Assembly: GCA_050012355.1 (NCBI GenBank)
Contig: JBEKHI010000195.1
Coordinates: 1-14,978 of the forward strand
DNA from: JBEKHI01 sp050012355
GTDB taxonomy: Bacteria; Actinomycetota; Actinomycetes; Streptosporangiales; Streptosporangiaceae
Length of the DNA stretch: 14,978 bases
Direction of reading: 5' to 3'
Shown here in pieces: positions 14,015 through 14,978 of the stretch. The notes beneath the pieces are model-generated. The model did not search any database, had not been told where the DNA came from, and saw only the letters and a program-made list of their open reading frames with translations. The position numbers and the translations under genes were made by a program. Every line of letters begins with the position of its first letter. Position 1 is the first letter of the stretch.

Positions 14015-14978
14015 TCACTCGATTTCGTTCATGATGAAGGCGGCGAGCCGCCTGATGCCCTCAGCAACCGCCTCGGGCCGGAGATAACTCGATGAGAGCC
14101 TTAGCTCCCGTTGCCCGCCAACGCCAACGTGGAAATCCGCCATGGGCGTCCAGAGCACGCCGAACTCATGTGCCGAACGTTCCAGTGCTGATTCGTCGGC
14201 GACAAACGGCACGGTCATGACTGTGAAGAATCCACCCTCAGGATGGTTCCAGTCGATTCCAAGAGCGGAGCGGAGACTACTCGGGAAATGCCTCTCAAGC
14301 TCTGCCTGAACCGTGGCCAGATTAATACTGTAGAATTCCTTCATCGCCGCGTTCGCCTCGCGGAGGCGGCATCCGCACCTTATGAGCGCTCCGCCGATGA
14401 CGGCCTGGCTGATTGACGAGGTGTTCACGGTGACCATGCTCTTGATCTTGGCCAGCTCATCGGCCAGCAGGCCATAGGTCCCATCACCAAGCGCCACGCG
14501 CTGATCCGCGATAACGTAGCCGAGCCTGGCCCCAGGGAAGCAGGTCTTGCAAAATGAGCCGAGATAGATAACCGATCCGTCCTCATCGAGTGCCTTCAGC
14601 GTCGGCCTCGGTTCCAGGTCCCGTGAAAAAAGACCGTAGGGATTGTCCTCGACGATAAGGAATTCTTCGTCTCTCGCCACTTCGAGAAGCCGCTTTCGCG
14701 CGTCGACGGGCATGCTGGCACCCGAGGGGTTGGCGAAATCGGGTACGACGTACAACGCACGAGATCGCCGGCCGGAATCCCGTACCGCCCGCGCGACGGC
14801 GCGCACGGCGTCCGGGTCGGGCCCTTGTGCTCCTTCTGGAACTGGCACGACATCGATGTCAAGTAGCCGGGCGGCACCGGTCATGCCGATATAGCAGGGC
14901 GAGCTGACGAGAAGTACATCTCCTGGGCCCGCGAAAAGCGCGCGCAGGGTGAGCACCATGCCCTCCTGAGCGCCCACC
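14015..14978 (-). CDS. fold-type I PLP aminotransferase, HpgT-like, 5' end beyond window
   Basis: The C-terminal 320 residues are visible; the start lies past the right edge. Class I/II aminotransferase landmarks are present (numbered from the first visible GTG codon): Asn83 in FANPSG, Asp111 and Tyr114 in VEDNPYG, the PLP lysine Lys144 in GSFCKTCFPGARLGY, the phosphate-binding Arg151, and a C-terminal Arg in ELRLSSSYL for the substrate carboxylate. The overall pattern (MocR/LysN-like subgroup, MGAQEGM, PDFANPSGASMP, IKSMVTVNTSS) resembles 4-hydroxyphenylglycine transaminase HpgT of glycopeptide-type clusters, by recollection rather than by search. MbtH directly downstream supports a role in making a nonproteinogenic amino acid for an NRPS. 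Alternatives are a 2-aminoadipate- or aromatic-type aminotransferase. Family is secure; the HpgT assignment is about even odds. Confidence 0.9.
   Translation of the reverse strand, partial: VGAQEGMVLTLRALFAGPGDVLLVSSPCYIGMTGAARLLDIDVVPVPEGAQGPDPDAVRAVARAVRDSGRRSRALYVVPDFANPSGASMPVDARKRLLEVARDEEFLIVEDNPYGLFSRDLEPRPTLKALDEDGSVIYLGSFCKTCFPGARLGYVIADQRVALGDGTYGLLADELAKIKSMVTVNTSSISQAVIGGALIRCGCRLREANAAMKEFYSINLATVQAELERHFPSSLRSALGIDWNHPEGGFFTVMTVPFVADESALERSAHEFGVLWTPMADFHVGVGGQRELRLSSSYLRPEAVAEGIRRLAAFIMNEIE

Noticed and set aside
13798..14034. Plus-strand frame opposite MbtH
   Set aside because: Antisense of the strongly supported MbtH gene.

Overview
The window looks like chromosomal DNA of a high-GC filamentous actinomycete. 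Codon third positions are strongly G/C-biased, GTG and TTG starts are common, several genes look leaderless, and the families present (LmbU regulators, MbtH, COG4315 lipoproteins, MFS pumps with a fused regulator) are typical of Streptomyces, Pseudonocardiaceae and relatives. Genus cannot be fixed from this sequence.

Left part (1-10.9 kb, very GC-rich): the 3' part of an S9 prolyl-oligopeptidase-type peptidase overlaps an epoxide hydrolase. On the opposite strand come an RCK-flanked two-TM K+ channel-like protein, a 14-TM DHA2 drug exporter carrying a C-terminal MarR-like domain, and a COG4315 lipoprotein. Reading rightward are a DUF4239 membrane protein and, overlapping it by 4 bases, a secreted Pro-rich/(Lys-Ala)n surface protein. 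A MacB-like ATPase and permease then form a minus-strand operon.

Right part (10.9 kb to the end, visibly less GC-rich): a minus-strand operon encodes an OmpR-type response regulator followed by two tandem LmbU-family regulators, and it runs toward the MacB-type ABC operon. Diverging to the right is a small lipoprotein gene that overlaps an unlisted 59-codon gene with a CPHCGG motif. Facing it are an MbtH-like protein and the C-terminal 320 residues of a PLP aminotransferase resembling 4-hydroxyphenylglycine transaminase (HpgT). MbtH plus this aminotransferase suggest that a nonribosomal peptide cluster continues beyond the right edge.

The most interesting signal is regulatory. An 18-bp element, consensus TGTBACYSCGCKGYAACC, occurs in the promoters of the response regulator, the ABC exporter operon and the lipoprotein/small-peptide operon. 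Each time it lies just upstream of a plausible -10 box. Two of the three copies extend to a 41-bp, four-half-site array with identical 11/12/11-bp spacing, 29 of 41 bases being the same. This reads as a local regulon: the response regulator would control itself (and the downstream LmbU genes), the exporter, and the lipoprotein plus CPHCGG peptide, next to a peptide antibiotic locus.
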